NCBI GenBank assembly: GCA_002751075.1
Contig: NAOQ01000341.1
Coordinates: forward strand, 40,328-79,671
Reading direction: 5' to 3'
DNA length: 39,344 nt
Origin: Ichthyophonus hoferi
Taxonomy: Eukaryota > Opisthokonta > Ichthyosporea > Ichthyophonida > Ichthyophonidae
Shown here in pieces: positions 35,997 to 39,344 of the stretch; position 1 is the stretch's first letter, and every line of letters starts with the position of its first letter. Position numbers and translations under genes: made by a program. The notes under the pieces were generated by a model. That model was given only the letters and a program-made list of their open reading frames with translations. It made no database searches and was not told the origin of the DNA.

Positions 35997-36204
35997 TAAT
36001 ACTATATATCCTATATATATCCTATATTATCCAAACAGGCATGAAACTATACATAAAATAATAAAATAAATAACACACCTTAAGACCCGACGCAGCCTCG
36101 AACATGGACTGAAGTGTAGAGAGTGGAATGTGGTTGTTATCATCCAAAGGTACTTCCATAACCTCCGCAGAGGCGTTAGCACCCATCACCTGCACATACG
36201 ACAT
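30598..36204 (-). CDS. TDP-43 N-terminal-domain protein with six CCHC zinc knuckles (300 aa, nine exons)
   Basis: Minus-strand exons, first to last: 36204-36079, 35023-34912, 34213-34061, 33582-33414, 32587-32541, 32040-32016, 31447-31361, 31168-31081, 30693-30598. They total 903 nt in continuous phase from ATG to TAA. Residues 1-79 match the TDP-43 N-terminal domain (GLKYRN, FHAPEGGW, VYLVV; human GLRYRN, LHAPDAGW, VYVVN). Residues 108-123 form a bipartite basic motif. Six CX2CX4HX4C knuckles follow at 126-139, 154-167, 176-189, 238-251, 263-276 and 279-292, with a Gly/Ser/Tyr/Gln-rich linker at 194-236. The TDP-43 domain self-assembles, and CNBP/Gis2-type knuckles bind single-stranded RNA or DNA, so this is probably a nuclear RNA-binding assembly protein. 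The RRMs of true TDP-43 are absent. Four knuckles are each split by an intron, which makes a pasted-in prediction error unlikely. Function is inferred. Confidence 0.87.
32611..32706 (-). other. G-rich (transcript sense) patch in the intron before exon 5
   Basis: On the plus strand this is a C-rich patch (CCCCGGGACCCACCC near 32615-32629 and CCACCCCCGC near 32674), unusual in this AT-rich locus. In the transcript it gives several runs of three to five G about 30-95 nt upstream of the exon 5 acceptor. It cannot be read as an exon in the required phase. Confidence 0.6.
34002..34054 (-). repeat. U-rich tract right after the exon 3 donor
   Basis: The plus strand shows runs of A broken by single C. 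In the transcript this is T(5-8)G repeated, beginning about 10 nt inside the intron after the exon 3 donor. A similar A/C-rich run is at 32799-32868 in intron 4. Confidence 0.85.
34061..34213 (-). CDS. Exon 3: Ser/His-rich linker, bipartite NLS-like motif, first half of knuckle 1
   Basis: The exon encodes a polar linker (residues 81-107, rich in Ser, Thr and His), then KR at 108-109, a ten-residue spacer and KRTR at 120-123. That fits the bipartite nuclear localisation pattern. The exon ends inside knuckle 1 after CYRCG. In TDP-43 a bipartite signal likewise follows the N-terminal domain at about residues 82-98, so its relative place is kept. Confidence 0.85.
34705..34802 (-). repeat. CAA/AAT-rich tract in intron 2
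   Basis: Simple AAT, AAC and CAA triplets on the plus strand, so GUU/AUU-rich in the transcript. It lies about 110-205 nt downstream of the exon 2 donor. The open frame across it is low-complexity and not a gene. Confidence 0.8.
34912..36204 (-). CDS. Exons 1-2: TDP-43-type N-terminal oligomerisation domain
   Basis: Exon 1 (36204-36079, 42 codons) starts MSYVQVMG and ends SGLK; exon 2 (35023-34912) starts YRNEETKAMRVVKLV. Against remembered human TDP-43 there are no gaps from residue 14 onward. Shared positions include E14, E17, P19, D22, L28, S29, T30, F35, G40, L41, Y43-R44-N45, M51, R52, V54, H62-A63-P64, G67-W68, V72-Y73 and V75. The ATG is the first in frame and sits where the human start lies. 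The intron between them is about 1055 bp and rich in AT microsatellites. Confidence 0.88.
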
Positions 36205-37183
36205 GTTGCTATAAACGATATACAGGAAAAACCAAAAAAAAAACTATTATAAGTATGTAAAAATCTACAAAACCATGTAAATGTATGGGTGTGTAATAGT
36301 GTTTATCTCCATATATATTTATCTTATCTTATAATATAATAGATTATGTAAAACACTAATCAGTTAATTAGCGTGGACTCAGTCACCTGACATTAAAAGT
36401 TTTGATTTGAAATTATGATCATATGTAAAACGGAGAAAGTATTTTCATCCGTAATGACTGTAATATACTATCAACAAGTAACTATAATTGAATAAATCTA
36501 TAATGATTTATTAAATATTAGATTTTCATTGTAATAGGGATTTTAGGAAATATAAAATAATATTTATACCACCTAGGAATTATCAATATGAATATAGATG
36601 GATAGATAAGATAGATGCCTTCTCCCAGTTATTTTAATTATTATTGCGTATAATACTTTTTTTTTTTTAACGATTTTAAAGGTAAAACTAAAAGAAATAA
36701 ATATACGATAAACACATGCCTGCGTCGTTATATTTGATGAAATAGGTTAGCTTATACCTGAATTAGTCATTGTTATATATATATTTTTGTTTATTTTATG
36801 TAGGTTATATATGGTTTTAAGTAGTTATTTACACTTAAGAGTTTTAAAGTTTGTTTGCTTATGCATACCTGTCATATACTACCATACTATACTAACTATA
36901 TATATGTCTTTCTGTGTCTTTCTGTTTCACATATAGTCTTTGGCGTTCTATACTCTATACCATAATATATGACTAAAATATATTTATCGTTTATCAATTA
37001 TCAAAACAAACTTTTATTTACTTTCCTTTCTATTTTAGTCTAAGTTTTCAGTCACTACTGCTTTTATAACAACCTTCTTTTTATAGGTTTGCATGCTTTG
37101 GTAATAGCCATCAGTCTTTTAAAAAAATTCACAGCTTAGTGAACTGAATATATGTTTTATTTTAGAGGACAGGATCAAGAAAC
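36205..37183. promoter_or_regulatory. Divergent intergenic region between the zinc-knuckle gene and the next gene
   Basis: 979 bp separate the two start codons, which point away from each other, so both promoters should lie here. It is AT-rich with several T or A runs, and I see no clear TATA box, CCAAT box or CpG patch. The plus-strand coding exon is preceded by an acceptor at 37164-37165, so that gene has at least one upstream exon, probably 5' UTR, somewhere in this interval. Confidence 0.55.
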
Positions 37184-38855
37184 ATGTCTACTAATACGCC
37201 TGCACCGTCGATGGCGGAGATAATGGAGGAGGAAATGAAACTTAAAAGACAGAAGGAAGAGGAAGACATGTAAGTTGATCGCTAATTGCATTTGCATTTA
37301 AAGTCAATTGTACTTTTACTACTCTTTATGACATATTTTGTAGGTAATTGTCTCCACTTTGTTGCTTTTCTTTGTCCTTATATCTAAAGTTACGATGGTT
37401 GCCGGGTGCACCCTTTTAATTCCCTGTTATACTTTGCCATATAGGCCTTACGTCTATTAGTATACTATAGCTGTGAACATTAATATTTATTTTATGCAGC
37501 TATGGTCATATCTGTGTATATAAAACAAACGGAGGAGCTCGGATAAATTGTATCAAGTAATAGTATTGTTATATTTTCATATTAATCACAAGAGATATAT
37601 ATATATATAATGATTTATAATGATTTATCCGATTGAAACCATGTTTTACATTACGTGTATTGGACTATCTGTCTTATTCTGTTTTCTAAGATAGTATATT
37701 ACTCTAGTATAGTATATTATTCTACTAATCATTTTTATATATTTTAAATTGACCACAAGGAAGTATTGTATATTTTAATGTTATTTTATGCTATAATATC
37801 TAGTATCAGTAAAATTGTTATAACCAATGCTCTGTTTGTATACAGGTCCCTCCAGTTCATAAGTAATCTTGAGTTGGAAAGCAAGAAAACTGATTCTATT
37901 GAGTGAGTATTTTTATTCTTCTTTTTATAATTTTAATTACATATTTTGTGTGTTTTGATTGGGCTGATTTTTATTGTTGGAATGCAGGCTATCATTATTA
38001 TGGATAATATAATATAGTATAATGTGGTTATTATTATTATTCCATTTTATAGCTTATCTTGCATTTAGTTAGCATTTTCTTTGCCACATCTAAATACATA
38101 CCTACAACATATAATATATATACATTATACACATGTAAAAATATGTACAACTCCTGCTAATTTGCCTCCCTACCGTGTTAGATCAACGAATCAAAAGGAA
38201 TTTGATGACGCGGAATTTGCTCGACGTTTACAGGCAGAGGAAGGACTTCCTGAGTTGGGCAGGTAAATTGGCATTTGATTGGCATTTGGGGTTTTATTCA
38301 ATACATATGGAGAAATGAGAATATAGAATTGGATATTAAGGTACGAATACATAGATTTTAATCATTGGTTAGATTTAATTATATATTTTTAAGTATACAT
38401 ATATGTTTAATGTGAATATAGTAAGGTACATGTATATTAAACGTGGAAGAATGAGTATATGTAAGCTTGTATCTTTAATCATATGCATACGTACGTACAT
38501 ACATACATATATACATATATACATATATTTTTTCTCTGAGTATCGAGCTTGAATTATGGGGTTTAACCTAATAGGTATTGTTTTTCATTATTTTCGTTGA
38601 TTAATTTTGCTATAAATCCCTCCTTAATTTTTGTTTTCTCCAAAAACAACCTTTACATGTAATTTTTTGTTAATGAAATAGTCTAATTGGACTGAATTTT
38701 AGTCTAAAAATATTATCCAGTCTTCGATGCTTATTTTAATTTAATTACTCAATGAGTAGGCTCTATTTACTTTATTATACATGGCCTTTTACCAATGACT
38801 ATATCTATATAAACTGTGCAGCCAATACGATGACGACATGCGCCTAGCTATGGAG
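37184..38855 (+). CDS. Unassigned charged protein with ubiquitin-binding-like helices (first four coding exons; runs off the window)
   Basis: Coding exons: 37184-37269, 37846-37902, 38182-38262, 38822-38855, joined in phase with GT-AG borders. The exon around the ATG starts after an acceptor at 37165, and the frame is open between them, so the true start could lie further upstream. The 85 visible residues are highly charged: SMAEIMEEEMKLKRQKEEE, then FDDAEFARRLQAEEG, then YDDDMRLAMEV. The second looks like an inverted ubiquitin-interacting motif (A-x-x-L-Q-x-E-E) and the third like the start of a UIM (acidic, M-x-x-A-M). The SMAEIMEEE text faintly recalls the RIOK3 N-terminus, but the rest does not fit. 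I do not assign a family. The gene continues past 39344. Confidence 0.75.
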
Positions 38856-39224
38856 GTGGGTAAATTGATTAATTATAAGATCTTATGGGGGGTATTTTGT
38901 TTTGAATTTCTATTTTAAGTTTTAATTTAAATTATATTTATCCAATCTTGCCTGTTCATTAATTTATTTCATACATGCATATTGAAAGTGAGCGCTTATA
39001 TTATTGTTAATTTATTGTTTAATTCGTTTATTTGTTTTTACCTACTATACTTACACATATAAGTGTATTTAAGGTTGTATAATAAATACAGTTTAATTAC
39101 TGTGCATAATATAGTATATATACGTCTGTGTTTCATATGGTTGTATTGATAATATATTTATTTGTATGGTGTTATATTATGTTTGTATTTTACTTATTAT
39201 TAATTATTATTATTATTATTATTA

Positions 39225-39275
<51 letters not shown>

Positions 39276-39280
39276 TATTA

Positions 39281-39332
<52 letters not shown>

Positions 39333-39344
39333 TATTATTTATTA
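38856..39344 (+). other. Intron of the last gene, ending in a TTA repeat
   Basis: After the donor at 38856 there is AT-rich intron with no further exon before the edge. From about 39194 to the end it is a (TTA/ATT)n trinucleotide array with rare interruptions. Confidence 0.8.
39194..39344. repeat. (ATT)n microsatellite at the window edge
   Basis: About 150 bp of nearly pure ATT repeat, reaching the last base. Confidence 0.97.

Overview
This window is eukaryotic, AT-rich DNA, almost certainly from an animal. Its genes are split into many short exons with GT-AG introns, tRNA genes lack an encoded CCA, and there are two runs of N. The gene content and compact AT-rich style suggest an early-branching animal such as a demosponge. 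That placement is inference; I recognise no diagnostic marker.

Layout. (1) 1-22758, plus strand: the 3' two-thirds of UTP20, the very large HEAT-repeat protein of the small-subunit processome. I could follow 50 exons in continuous phase, 5622 coding bases or about 1873 residues, to a natural stop at 22758. The 5' end lies outside the window. One N gap (15721-16054) falls in an intron and is flanked by a near-identical 125-bp repeat that looks like an assembly overlap. (2) 22759-30597: about 8 kb with no protein gene I can support, holding tRNA-Ser(GCT) at 25340-25421, tRNA-Glu(TTC) at 29086-29157 and a second N gap (26452-27028). (3) 30598-36204, minus strand: a complete nine-exon gene for a 300-residue protein. 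(4) 37184 to beyond the window, plus strand: the first four coding exons of an unassigned, highly charged protein, divergent from gene 3 and 979 bp away from it.

The most interesting object is the minus-strand gene. Its first 79 residues match the N-terminal oligomerisation domain of TDP-43 (TARDBP), in the same residue numbering from residue 14 onward. A bipartite basic nuclear-localisation-like motif follows. Where TDP-43 has two RRMs, this protein has six CCHC zinc knuckles of CNBP/Gis2 type, with a Gly/Ser/Tyr/Gln-rich low-complexity linker between knuckles 3 and 4. I know of no characterised protein with this architecture. It would be a nuclear, self-assembling RNA- or single-strand-nucleic-acid-binding protein built like TDP-43 but with another RNA-binding module.

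A second pattern lies in the UTP20 introns. Several carry decayed copies of parts of neighbouring exons or splice acceptors (near 371, 4475, 6930, 13482 and 19311), and many 3' splice sites end in or lie near a CCAAT(C)AG motif. Local tandem duplication across exon-intron boundaries seems to have shaped this gene.

Limits: exon calls come from manual splicing and reading-frame continuity, and homologies come from memory of the families, without alignment software.
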